The notes below the pieces were generated by a model. That model searched no databases and was not told the DNA's origin. It was given only the letters and a program-made list of their open reading frames with translations. From positions 1 through 60,089 of the forward strand of contig CALFLL010000036.1 of assembly GCA_937880845.1 (NCBI GenBank): DNA of 60,089 nucleotides. Reading direction: 5' to 3'. Both the position numbers and the translations under genes were made by a program. How positions within the stretch are numbered: the first letter of the stretch is position 1; each line of letters starts with the position of its first letter. Of this stretch, positions 52,060-60,089 are shown one piece after another. This DNA comes from an uncultured Drancourtella sp. Lineage in GTDB: Bacteria > Bacillota > Clostridia > Lachnospirales > Lachnospiraceae.

Positions 52060-53237
52060 ATCTTTCTTATAGCTTCTTCCAGAGGTTTCCTTTCTTTTTG
52101 TCTTGTAATTTCAACCAGTCCCAGTTTTGTAATATCGACCACCTCTGTATTGATCGGATCTTTTGAAGTTTCCTGACGTATGATTTTTAGTAATTCGGCT
52201 TCCTGTCCTTTTTCTCCAAGATTGATAAAATCGATCAAAATGATTCCGGACAGATTTCTGAGACGCATTTGTGTGGCTGCTTCTTTTGCAGCCTCTATGT
52301 TAATCTTCAAAAAATTCTCCTTTTTTCCGGAAATTGCTTTTCCGGTATTCACATCAATGACAGTAAGTGCCTCTGTCTGCTGAATAATCAGATATGCTCC
52401 GGATTTCATCCAGACTTTCTCGCAAAGAGCCTTCTCAAGTTCGCGTTCCAGACCATATAGCTTATGAAGCGGAAGCATCCGATCTTCATAACGGGTAAGT
52501 TTTTTCTCTGCATCAGGCAGATTTTCCCTTACATAAATACGGATTTTTTCATAAAGTTCTGTATTTTCTATCAAAATTTGTTCTAATTGATCCGTGTGAA
52601 TATGGGAAAATACAGCTGCTTTTCCGAAGCCTGCTTTTTTTAAAAAGGAAAAGCAGGTCCTTGTTTTTGCTTTTTGAATCAGTCCCTGCATCCTTTGAAC
52701 ATGCAGGTCTATTTCGGAATAAAATCGGTCTTTTGTCAAAGATGCCGCCTCTGTTCTGACAATGATTCCAAAAGGAATCTCCCCATATTCTGAAAGCCAC
52801 TGTTTGATTTCCTCTCTTCTTGCTTTTTCGATTTTCCCGGAAATACCAACGGTTTTATCGGAAACGGTAAGAACAAGGTACTTCCCGGTTTCCGAAAGAT
52901 TTCCTGTGACAGCAGGCGGTTTTGTCTTTGAGGCTTCTTTTTTTACCTGTACAATTAACTCATCTCCGACACATAAGGGTTTTTTCCCGTTTTTTTGTGT
53001 AAAAACGGCAGACTGAGCATCCGAAACCGGACAATAACATTCCAGGCCGGGTGAAATTTCGATAAATGCTGCGTGGATGTTTGGAACGATTTTTTTTACT
53101 TTTCCGATATAAATATCTCCCACCGCATATTCCATTCTGTCTTCTATAAAAGGATAGATTTCTGCAATATTATCATTTTCTTCCAGAAATAAAAACGGTT
53201 TATTGTTTAAAACAGTTCCAAGAATTCTTTGTTTCAT
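52056..53237 (-). CDS. rng: Ribonuclease G/E family protein
   Basis: The 393-residue protein has an S1 domain (AVGDIYIGKVKKIVPNIHAAFIEI, about 37-60) and the DNase I-like RNase domain with Asp in TVIDVNTGKAISG and Asp in IILIDFINL. It lacks the C-terminal small domain and zinc-link cysteines of E. coli RNase G, hence is about 100 residues shorter. It follows the TIGR03936 gene, the usual layout in Clostridia. Confidence 0.9.
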   Translation of the reverse strand: MKQRILGTVLNNKPFLFLEENDNIAEIYPFIEDRMEYAVGDIYIGKVKKIVPNIHAAFIEISPGLECYCPVSDAQSAVFTQKNGKKPLCVGDELIVQVKKEASKTKPPAVTGNLSETGKYLVLTVSDKTVGISGKIEKARREEIKQWLSEYGEIPFGIIVRTEAASLTKDRFYSEIDLHVQRMQGLIQKAKTRTCFSFLKKAGFGKAAVFSHIHTDQLEQILIENTELYEKIRIYVRENLPDAEKKLTRYEDRMLPLHKLYGLERELEKALCEKVWMKSGAYLIIQQTEALTVIDVNTGKAISGKKENFLKINIEAAKEAATQMRLRNLSGIILIDFINLGEKGQEAELLKIIRQETSKDPINTEVVDITKLGLVEITRQKERKPLEEAIRKM

Positions 53238-53927
53238 TTATAAAATCTCCGTTCCCAGGGCGTCTAAAGGAACAAGTTCTCCTTCAGACATCGCATAGTT
53301 TTCCAGTCTGTGATAGTAATAATCTTCCCTGGTTTCCTGCTTTTTCAGGAAAGAAAGAAGTGCATCCATTACAAGTTCCGGTTTCAAATTTATGCTGCTT
53401 CCTGCACACACTTTCATAAAAATTGACTCACCCTGTAGCTTCATCTCATGGATCCATGGGCGGATATTGACTTCCTTTTCACTTTTTTTCGTTTGTTTTA
53501 CAACAAAAACTGTTTCTTCTTTTAAAAATGCTTCCATTTCTTCAGAAGAAATCGTGCTTATCCCCGGTTTTGGAATAGCCAGATAATCGGCAGCCTCAAT
53601 GATGGACATTCCGGTTGCTTTCTTTTCATCCGAAATCTGTACAAAATTTACGATTTTCATTCCTTCTACCATCACTTGATTCAGGCGATCCACTGCTTCT
53701 TTTGTGGAGATCGGTTCAGTCAGCTCAATATCAAAGTATTCTCCGTCACTTGTAAGTCCTACTCCGAGAGGATTGGCAAAAGACATAATCATATGCGGGC
53801 TGAATCCTTGTGTAAAAGCAATCGGAATATCCGCTCTTCTCATGGCTTTCTGAAAGTATCGCATTACATCCAGATGCCCGATAAATTTCATTACGCCGAA
53901 TTTTTTAAACTTAATTCTTGCCTTCAA
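53238..53927 (-). CDS. TIGR03936-family radical-SAM-linked protein (DUF2344)
   Basis: The protein has KFGVMKFIGHLDVMRYFQKAMRRADIPIAFTQGFSPH and SFANPLGVGLTSDGEYFDIEL, the DUF2344 core. Start is taken as TTG 53927 because AAGGAGGTG lies 8 bp upstream and the extra residues earlier are not family-like. It overlaps the end of the radical SAM gene by 17 bp, so is translated coupled to it. It is an obligate companion of TIGR03960 radical SAM proteins; the reaction is not known. Confidence 0.85.
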   Translation of the reverse strand: MKARIKFKKFGVMKFIGHLDVMRYFQKAMRRADIPIAFTQGFSPHMIMSFANPLGVGLTSDGEYFDIELTEPISTKEAVDRLNQVMVEGMKIVNFVQISDEKKATGMSIIEAADYLAIPKPGISTISSEEMEAFLKEETVFVVKQTKKSEKEVNIRPWIHEMKLQGESIFMKVCAGSSINLKPELVMDALLSFLKKQETREDYYYHRLENYAMSEGELVPLDALGTEIL

Positions 53928-55776
53928 AGCAGACACCTCCTTTATAACACATTGCCCCACATGCAGAACATTTTTCCCGGCAGTTTGGTGTTACCTTTCC
54001 TTCTTTTGCCCGTTCCCATTCTTTTAAAAGGAACGATTTTGTCACACCCACATCTATAAAATCCCATGGAAGCAATTCATCCGCTTCACGTTTTCTGCTT
54101 GTGTAAAATTCCATATCTGTATTTGTATTTTCAAATGCCTGCAGCCATTTTTCATTATCAAACTGTTCACTCCAAGAGTCAAAGATACAACCAAGACGAT
54201 AAGCTTCCAACAAAACCTTGGACGTTCTTCTGTCTCCTCTTGCAAAAACCCCTTCCAGAACCGTTACATCTGCCTCATGCCAACTGTATTTCAAGCTTTT
54301 ACGATTTAACTGTTCTTTCATTTCCTGATTCACCACATAGGCACGGTGAATGTATTCTTCCGGTGTAAACATTTGTGCCCACTGGAACGGAGTAAACGGT
54401 TTTGGAATAAAGAAAGAAGTACTGAACGTGATCTGACATTTTCCATTCCTTTGATCTTTCGGAATTTCATAGTATCTTCTTGCCACTTTATCCGCAAGTC
54501 TTGGAATCTCCTTCATATCTTCTTCTGTTTCCGTCGGAAGACCTAGCATGAAATAAAGTTTCACCTTATTCCATCCTCCTTCAAAAGCTTTTCCCGCTCC
54601 TTCCAGAATCATATCTTCTGTCAGACCTTTATTAATCACATCACGCATTCTCTGAGAACCTGCCTCCGGAGCAAACGTCAGGCTACTTTTTCGGATATCC
54701 TGGACTTTACTCATAACGTCCAGAGAAAAAGCATCGATCCTCAAAGACGGAAGGGAAATATTAATTCCTTTTCCTTTAAATTCATTGATCAAAAAGGTGA
54801 CAATCCCCTTTAATTCGGAAAAATCGCTGGAACTTAAAGAACTTAAAGAAATCTCTTCGTGTCCGGTATTTTTCAACATTTCATATGCATATCGTTTCAA
54901 TGTTTCCAGATCCTTTTCTCTTGTCGGTCTGTAAATCATGCCCGCCTGACAAAAACGGCAACCACGGATACAGCCACGCATTACTTCCAGCACCACCCTG
55001 TCCTGTGTCACTTTAATAAACGGAACGACCGGTTTGGTCGGATATGGAACCTCGTTCATATTCACAACCACCTGTCTTTTTATTTTCTCTTTGGCATGTC
55101 CATTATTTGGCGTAAAAGAAGCCAGTGTCCCGTCTTCATGATAGGAAACATCATAAAACTGCGGTACATAAATTCCCTCGATTTCTGCCGCCATTTCAAG
55201 GAACTGCTTTCTTGTTCCGTGATTTCTTTTATTTTCTTTATAAGCGTCCATCAGGGCATCATACTGTGTTTCCCCTTCACCGATGTAGAACAGATCAAAG
55301 AAATCTGCAAGAGGCTCCGGATTGACTGCACATGGCCCTCCTCCAATCACGATCGGGTCTTCCTCCGAACGCTCTTTTGCAAAAAGCGGTATCTGGCTTA
55401 ATTCCAGTATCTGAAGAATATTGGTATAACACATCTCATATTGGATGGTAATCCCAAGAAAATCAAAGTCCTTGATCGGATCCTGAGATTCCAACGCAAA
55501 AAGCGGAATCTTCTTCTCTCTCATGATCTTATCTAAATCTACCCATGGAGAATAGACTCTTTCGCACCAGATATCCTCTCTTCGATTAAACATATCATAC
55601 AAAATCTGGATTCCGAGATGGGACATGCCGATTTCATACACATCGGGGAAGCACATAGCAAAGCGTACATCTACCTTATTTTTGTCCTTCACCACCGAGT
55701 TGACCTCGTTCCCGATATAACGGGCAGGTTTGTCAATTTTTAACAAAATTTCATCGTTTAAAGCTAGTTTTCTCAT
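53911..55776 (-). CDS. TIGR03960-family B12-binding-like radical SAM protein
   Basis: The 621-residue protein has an N-terminal cobalamin-binding-like domain, the radical SAM cluster motif C269-x3-C273-x2-C276 in MRGCIRGCRFCQAG, and a C-terminal Cys-rich tail (CREKCSACGAMCYKGGVC) likely binding a second cluster. It is always paired with the TIGR03936 gene, as here, and lies in operon with RNase G, suggesting RNA modification. That function is inference. Confidence 0.9.
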   Translation of the reverse strand: MRKLALNDEILLKIDKPARYIGNEVNSVVKDKNKVDVRFAMCFPDVYEIGMSHLGIQILYDMFNRREDIWCERVYSPWVDLDKIMREKKIPLFALESQDPIKDFDFLGITIQYEMCYTNILQILELSQIPLFAKERSEEDPIVIGGGPCAVNPEPLADFFDLFYIGEGETQYDALMDAYKENKRNHGTRKQFLEMAAEIEGIYVPQFYDVSYHEDGTLASFTPNNGHAKEKIKRQVVVNMNEVPYPTKPVVPFIKVTQDRVVLEVMRGCIRGCRFCQAGMIYRPTREKDLETLKRYAYEMLKNTGHEEISLSSLSSSDFSELKGIVTFLINEFKGKGINISLPSLRIDAFSLDVMSKVQDIRKSSLTFAPEAGSQRMRDVINKGLTEDMILEGAGKAFEGGWNKVKLYFMLGLPTETEEDMKEIPRLADKVARRYYEIPKDQRNGKCQITFSTSFFIPKPFTPFQWAQMFTPEEYIHRAYVVNQEMKEQLNRKSLKYSWHEADVTVLEGVFARGDRRTSKVLLEAYRLGCIFDSWSEQFDNEKWLQAFENTNTDMEFYTSRKREADELLPWDFIDVGVTKSFLLKEWERAKEGKVTPNCREKCSACGAMCYKGGVCFEGKN

Positions 55777-55961
55777 TTTTTAACACCTTTTTTTGTGTAA
55801 TTTATACAATCACAATTTTCTGTATTTTCGAATTATTCTTCCCTTTTTCAGGCCGGGAACTGCCTGTTTTTTTCTTGATTTTATAGCCGATTTTATCATT
55901 GGGCGACAGTTGGCTTAAAATCCATTTTTTTGATACAAAGTGGGAATTATGGGACGTTTTA

Positions 55962-57260
55962 CTATGTATTTGCAAAAAATGACACATAATCTTCGTCGGT
56001 TAATGGGATAAAAAGTTCATTTAATCCCTCTTTTTCGTTGCTTTTTGGGCGAATGATTTTCCACTCATCTACAAGCATACTACAGTCATAAGCAATCTCA
56101 GATTGGTGAACATAAACCTCTTGCGTGAAGTCTGGTGAATGGTGCCCCAGAAATTCAGAAATTGCTTTCATATTTACAGCATTATTTTTCAGCACGCTTG
56201 CATACATGTGTCTTAAATCATGCCAGTGTATTTCCGGTAGTCCACAAAGGCAGGTGAGCTTATGGAAATCTCTCAAAAAACTTTTTCTGTTATAGGGAGA
56301 ACCGGTACAACGGCAAACAATATAATCCATATCATGAAATCCTGGTATCATCTTCTTTTGTTTTTCATACCAGGCTCTTTTTACGAGTAATTCATCAATT
56401 ACCCAATCTGGAGCAGGAATGCTCCGCATACCATTCGGAGTTTTTGTGTCGATTGGTTGTGTAACAAGTCCTGTTTCTCCTCTGTCCCTAATGTCTCGGC
56501 CCAACTGTCTATGAATATAAAGCGTATTAGATGTAAAGTCAATATCCGAATATTTTAATCCGATTGTTTCAGATATACGGGTACCCAGTGTCAAGGATAG
56601 AAGAAGTGGTAAGTACATTTCAGGAAAATTTAGTTTACACATATAAAGCAGGTTCTTGATCTGTGTTATGGTATAAGGAATTACATCCCTTTTGGAGCTC
56701 TCTTTCGGAAGCATTTTTTTAATGGAATCCTCTGCTGCAAGATAGGGATTAAAAGTTAGATAATGCTTCTTACATGCAAACTCAAATAACTGTTTTAATA
56801 TTTTACCTGCTTTTCTTTTTACCGAGGGTTCTTTGATAGAAAGGATCGCTTTTTCAAAGTCTCCTTTTGTTACAGAGTTAAGTTTCTTATTTTCTTTCAG
56901 AACCTTTAAAAGGTGATTATATAATACATTTCGATATGTCTGAAACGTATTATATCGAATATTCTTTTCTTCCATCATATAGTAATAAAGCCAATAATCA
57001 AACAGTTCTTTTACTGTATAGTCAAAAGGTATATATTCATTTCTGATTAATTGAGCAATTACTATTTCTTTCCCTTTCCTGGCTTCTGCCTCTGTCTTAT
57101 AGCCACTTTTTTGTGTGCGGTATACCTCACCTGATTTAAACGTTAATGTAAATCGAAAACGGTATTTCCCTTTATCCTTTGAAATATCTCCATTGAATTG
57201 GTAAGAAATAATTGGCCCATAAAAAAAGGTCGGATTAAGTGTTGGCTTTTGAATCGTCAT
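55962..57260 (-). CDS. Tyrosine integrase, second of tandem pair
   Basis: The 432-residue protein has an N-terminal arm-binding region (SGEVYRTQKSGYKTEAEARKG), a core-binding domain and a catalytic domain with Arg in GTRISETIGL, His-x-x-Arg in HDLRHMYAS, and LGHHSPDFTQEVYVHQ with the closing His and nucleophile Tyr. The active site is complete. Start follows GGGGAGGATTAAAG, 3 bp after the stop of the first integrase. The two share little sequence beyond the fold. Confidence 0.9.
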   Translation of the reverse strand: MTIQKPTLNPTFFYGPIISYQFNGDISKDKGKYRFRFTLTFKSGEVYRTQKSGYKTEAEARKGKEIVIAQLIRNEYIPFDYTVKELFDYWLYYYMMEEKNIRYNTFQTYRNVLYNHLLKVLKENKKLNSVTKGDFEKAILSIKEPSVKRKAGKILKQLFEFACKKHYLTFNPYLAAEDSIKKMLPKESSKRDVIPYTITQIKNLLYMCKLNFPEMYLPLLLSLTLGTRISETIGLKYSDIDFTSNTLYIHRQLGRDIRDRGETGLVTQPIDTKTPNGMRSIPAPDWVIDELLVKRAWYEKQKKMIPGFHDMDYIVCRCTGSPYNRKSFLRDFHKLTCLCGLPEIHWHDLRHMYASVLKNNAVNMKAISEFLGHHSPDFTQEVYVHQSEIAYDCSMLVDEWKIIRPKSNEKEGLNELFIPLTDEDYVSFFANT

Positions 57261-57262
57261 CT

Positions 57263-58441
57263 TTAATCCTCCCCTGAACAAGGAATCATAGTGTCTACCG
57301 CATCCCGTGCATCATCATCTGCATCCATAACTCCACAATAGATATTAAATGTGGTCATTACGGATTTATGCCCCAGTAATTTGCTGATATTTTCAAGAGG
57401 GATGCCTTTCTCAAGCAGCATCGTAGCAAATTGGTGTCTTAATGAATGAAACGAAATAGGCGGGATACATGCATAATGGCAGGCACGTTTTAAAGATGTA
57501 AGCAATGTGGGCTTTTTCTTCCTTTGTCCAAAAGAGGATATGCAGACATACTCTTCATCCAAGTTCGTGTCCCCTTTTGCTTTTCTGTTGCGAATGATTT
57601 TTTCATTGAATTCTCGCTTCCGTTCTAGTTCATCGAATAGAAAGGCAGGAACATGTAATAATCTGTAGCTTCCCGCTTTGGGCTCTTTCTCTTCCATATA
57701 ATAGGAATATGTGAAATGATCATTGGAATCCGCAAGCGTGTAATTGGAAGTATATTGTCTTGCAATTCTGATGGTTTGGGCTTCCGCATCAAAATCTTCA
57801 TAACGAAGAGCTCTTATTTCACCAGTACGCAGTCCGGCAAAAAGGGCAAGAAGGATTTCAAGATAATACCCAGGGTACTTTGATGCTACTTGGAGTAATT
57901 TTTTAAGTTCTTTCTTTTTTAAAAGTTTTATTTTAGGAACTACCCTTTTTACGTTCATCAATTCATCTCGGATATCCTTTGGGATTAATCCATATGCATA
58001 TGCATCTTTCAGTATTTTACGAAGATATTTTTTTGTTGTTTCTCCGGCTGTATCACAAATGGGAATACAACGTTTAATGATGTCATCAATATAATCTGCG
58101 GTGACATAATTCAAAAGCACATCCTGTTTTATATTTGGAATGACTAAATTATGTACAGCCCATGTACCGACTGTTTTTGTACATGTATCTGTATTTTTAA
58201 TGAAAATTTCTTTGAGCCAATATTCAACGTATTCGCGAAATGTATATTCGATATTGGCTATTTTTTTAATTCGTTTAAGATTTAATTCATATATTTCATC
58301 ATCCAGTTTTTTTGCTTTTTCGGCTTCCTGCTGAGTTTTAAAACCTCCTTCTGTCGCATAAGAAATTGTGAAATTATTTATATTTACTGGTTTTTTCACA
58401 TATCTCCAACTATTATTTACGAATTGAACATTATTTTCCAT
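57263..58441 (-). CDS. Tyrosine integrase, first of tandem pair
   Basis: The 392-residue integrase has an arm-binding region (YATEGGFKTQQEAEKA), core-binding domain and catalytic residues in GLRTGEIRALRY, HSLRHQFATMLLEKG and LGHKSVMTTFNIYCG. All are present. Tandem integrases with an excisionase gene upstream suggest a mobile element that needs both recombinases, rather than a duplicated remnant. Confidence 0.9.
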   Translation of the reverse strand: MENNVQFVNNSWRYVKKPVNINNFTISYATEGGFKTQQEAEKAKKLDDEIYELNLKRIKKIANIEYTFREYVEYWLKEIFIKNTDTCTKTVGTWAVHNLVIPNIKQDVLLNYVTADYIDDIIKRCIPICDTAGETTKKYLRKILKDAYAYGLIPKDIRDELMNVKRVVPKIKLLKKKELKKLLQVASKYPGYYLEILLALFAGLRTGEIRALRYEDFDAEAQTIRIARQYTSNYTLADSNDHFTYSYYMEEKEPKAGSYRLLHVPAFLFDELERKREFNEKIIRNRKAKGDTNLDEEYVCISSFGQRKKKPTLLTSLKRACHYACIPPISFHSLRHQFATMLLEKGIPLENISKLLGHKSVMTTFNIYCGVMDADDDARDAVDTMIPCSGED

Positions 58442-58563
58442 ATTAAACCTCCGATAGCGTGTTCATAATAGAGAAAATATAGTCCGTATAAATTTTACTA
58501 TATGTGTTTTGACGTGTCAAAATGTAATTGCCAAACGTGGTTATGGTAAAAAGAATACGGCGG
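58442..58563 (-). promoter_or_regulatory. Region between xis and int, with palindrome
   Basis: Contains TTTTGAC-gt-GTCAAAA near 58514-58529, a 7-bp perfect inverted repeat, a candidate site for Xis or a regulator of the integrases. Confidence 0.4.
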
Positions 58564-58761
58564 CTACTTTTCAAAATTTAGGTCATTCCCTTCGAGCCAC
58601 TGATCAAAAGAATTTTTTGGAATGCGATAATTCCCTCCCACTTTAATGACCTTAAAAGGGGCTCCTTCAGAATATGCTTTCTTAATATATTCATAAGCTT
58701 TTGTTCTGCTAACTTCTAATATTTCTGTTATATCAGAAACAGTATAAACTCGTTTTTCCAT
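58564..58761 (-). CDS. Excisionase-like DNA-binding protein
   Basis: The 65-residue protein is a MerR-like winged helix (VSDITEILEVSRTKAYEYIKKA, then GNYRIPKNSFDQWLEG) of the HTH_17/excisionase family. It precedes the two integrase genes on the same strand and probably sets recombination direction or regulates them. Start follows AAGGAGATAAGAAGG. Confidence 0.85.
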   Translation of the reverse strand: MEKRVYTVSDITEILEVSRTKAYEYIKKAYSEGAPFKVIKVGGNYRIPKNSFDQWLEGNDLNFEK

Positions 58762-58996
58762 ACCTTCTTATCTCCTTCTTCCTTTAAAAATTTTTATTAT
58801 TTTATTTCCATGGTTGACAAAGATGTTGCACAATGGTAACTCATGTCATAGTTTCCCCTCCTTTCCAACTACAATATGGGTGATTTTTTGTCTTCCGACC
58901 GTATTTTTTCTCATTCTATCGGAGATTCTTCCCTTCCCTAAATTTGCCTGCGATCCCTATCCAACACCAGTAGGGGAATGATTCTTTGCAAAAACA
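58762..58996. other. Intergenic region between xis and Rpn gene
   Basis: No gene is supported. It holds the divergent start regions of the xis and Rpn genes and the sequence TTTGCAAAAA at 58985, also found at 55969 near the end of the integrase pair. Confidence 0.4.
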
Positions 58997-59025
58997 TTGT
59001 TCTAAAACCTGATCCGAGGTATAAT
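58997..59025 (+). promoter_or_regulatory. Promoter of Rpn-family gene
   Basis: TTGTTC (58997-59002) and a perfect TATAAT (59020-59025) with a 17-bp spacer. AGGAGG precedes the ATG at 59091. Confidence 0.65.
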
Positions 59026-59090
59026 AAAATCAGAAAGCAGAGGTTCTTCCATGTTCTTTGTGAAATCATGAAAGACAGGAGGAAACCTAT

Positions 59091-60032
59091 ATGGATACGC
59101 AATTGTCAAATCTGTACACGATGACAGAAACAGACCCGGAAAAGTGGAAATATGATGAGTCGGCCAAGCAGATATTGGCCAACAGGCAGATCCTGGCGCA
59201 CATCCTCAAATATCTGGTGGATGAGGTGAAAGACTGCTCCATTGAAGAAATCATTTCTTTTATGGACGGGAGTCCGCAGGTCTCCCAGATCCCAGTCCCG
59301 CCCACACTGCGTGGCGAAAACCTGGAAAGCAAGCTGCTGGGAGAGGGAACCATCTTTTACGATGTGCGGTTTTCCATCTACCCAAAGGGAAACCGTAAAT
59401 GCCGGATTTTCTTTGACGTGGAAGCCCAGAAGGACTATTATCCCGGCTACCCGGTCGCGACACGGGGGATTCTGTATGGAGCACGGATGCTTTCAGAACA
59501 GTTGGATACGGAATTTTCCCCGCCGTACTACAAGGAGCTCCGGAAGGTATATTCCATCTGGGTGTGTCTGGATCCGGCCAAGTATGTGGGAAATGCCATT
59601 TCCGAATTCTTTATGGAAAAGCGGGACCTTCTTGGACATATCCCATGCAGTCAGAAAGACTATGATAAGCTGCACGTGATCCAGATCTGCTTGCAGCCGG
59701 ATACGCCAGGGAACGAGCACCCGGTCATCCGTCTCTTAAATACTTCGTTCAGCAGGAAGAGCCGGGACGAAATCGAGGGAATTTTGGAACAGGAATTTCA
59801 GATCCCGCCAAGGGAAGGGATCGGCAAGGAGGTCGAGTATATGTGCAACTTAAGCGATCTGATTGAAGAACAGGGCATACAAAAAGGCATCGAAAAAGGC
59901 ATTGAACAGGGCACACTCCTCACTATACGGCAGGCATTGGACAACGGCATGGATGAGGCATCTGTAAAGCAGTACCTGAATGCGACAGAAGAACAGATCA
60001 GGCAGGCAAAGTGCCTGACTTTGGAAGCGTAG
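59091..60032 (+). CDS. Rpn-family PD-(D/E)XK nuclease/transposase
   Basis: The 313-residue protein has the Rpn nuclease core: YDVRFSIYP, then the D-x-E-x-Q-K motif in FFDVEAQKDYYPGYP, VATRGILYGARML, and a C-terminal tail of GIQKGIEKGIEQG repeats. Rpn proteins promote RecA-independent recombination, and related families form toxin-like systems. Its base and codon use is visibly richer in G+C than its neighbours (many CGG, CCG, GCC), which points to recent transfer. Start follows AGGAGG. Confidence 0.9.
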   Translation: MDTQLSNLYTMTETDPEKWKYDESAKQILANRQILAHILKYLVDEVKDCSIEEIISFMDGSPQVSQIPVPPTLRGENLESKLLGEGTIFYDVRFSIYPKGNRKCRIFFDVEAQKDYYPGYPVATRGILYGARMLSEQLDTEFSPPYYKELRKVYSIWVCLDPAKYVGNAISEFFMEKRDLLGHIPCSQKDYDKLHVIQICLQPDTPGNEHPVIRLLNTSFSRKSRDEIEGILEQEFQIPPREGIGKEVEYMCNLSDLIEEQGIQKGIEKGIEQGTLLTIRQALDNGMDEASVKQYLNATEEQIRQAKCLTLEA

Positions 60033-60043
60033 ACAAAATAATG

Positions 60044-60067
60044 ACTACCCGTCTAACGGGTAGTTTT
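60044..60067 (+). terminator. Terminator-like hairpin after Rpn gene
   Basis: ACTACCCG and CGGGTAGT form an 8-bp perfect stem around TCTAA, followed by TTT. Confidence 0.75.
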
Positions 60068-60071
60068 CACT

Positions 60072-60086
60072 GAGGCTATAAGCCTC
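60072..60086. repeat. Second short hairpin at window edge
   Basis: GAGGCT-ata-AGCCTC, a 6-bp perfect stem 7 bp after the terminator hairpin. Sequence continues outside the window, so its nature is open. Confidence 0.4.
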
Positions 60087-60089
60087 TGT

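Noticed and set aside
54859..55401. 180-codon plus-strand ORF opposite the radical SAM gene
   Set aside because: It is antisense to a clearly conserved gene, with no ribosome binding site and odd composition.
55969..58994. TTTGCAAAAA as proven attachment core
   Set aside because: Only 10 bp and low in complexity; kept as a weak hint inside the integrase finding.
1..60089. CRISPR array, tRNA, rRNA, T-box or known riboswitch
   Set aside because: No regularly spaced repeats and no cloverleaf, T-box or aptamer motifs were found by reading; only the L21 leader is plausible.

Overview
The window comes from a low-to-mid G+C Gram-positive anaerobe of the Clostridia, most likely a Lachnospiraceae gut bacterium (Ruminococcus, Mediterraneibacter, Dorea or Blautia type). 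The evidence is the ribosomal block L21-Prp-L27-Obg-YhbY-NadD-YqeK-RsfS, the L27 leader that Prp cuts, ATP-type PEP carboxykinase, GAAC-N4-GTTC LexA boxes, a TIGR03960/TIGR03936 radical SAM pair beside an RNase G, and many peptide-sensing two-component systems. Genus is inference.

Region 1 (1-28 kb) is accessory and looks like an antimicrobial-peptide response island. In order it holds: a GHKL sensor kinase C-terminus and an ABC transporter with a damaged permease; a complete BceRS-BceAB-like module; remnants of a C45 hydrolase and a short-chain dehydrogenase; an AraC DNA-binding domain fused to a degenerate RelA/SpoT-type HD domain; an EFR1-type ferredoxin with an ArsR regulator; a kinase/regulator pair divergent from a lipoprotein plus a three-gene FtsX-type ABC exporter; a five-gene Cpr/LanFEG-like system (regulator, ATPase, two permeases, kinase); a frameshifted methyltransferase; an SdpR-SdpI pair; and a MerR-controlled ABC-2 exporter. 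Several promoters carry clear operators.

Region 2 (28-35 kb) has a Xer-like recombinase and a run of small minus-strand accessory genes (GNAT, DUF1905, two DUF3795, DinB, XRE, DUF3788). Three of the junctions share a ~40 bp imperfect inverted repeat. An IS3-type end fragment closes this stretch.

Region 3 (35-56 kb) is mostly housekeeping: flavin reductase, Lon, pckA, a large two-component system, an SOS-controlled LysM protein that resembles YneA, DegV, LexA, the ribosome-associated operon, CBS and HAD proteins, YbaK, RNase G and the radical SAM pair.

Region 4 (56-60 kb) has an excisionase-like protein with two tandem tyrosine recombinases, then a G+C-richer Rpn-family nuclease followed by two hairpins at the window edge.

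The most unusual item is the AraC-HD(SpoT-like) fusion at 9820-10665. It has lost two metal/catalytic positions and carries a strong in-frame internal ribosome binding site just before the HD half. No CRISPR array, tRNA or rRNA was seen.
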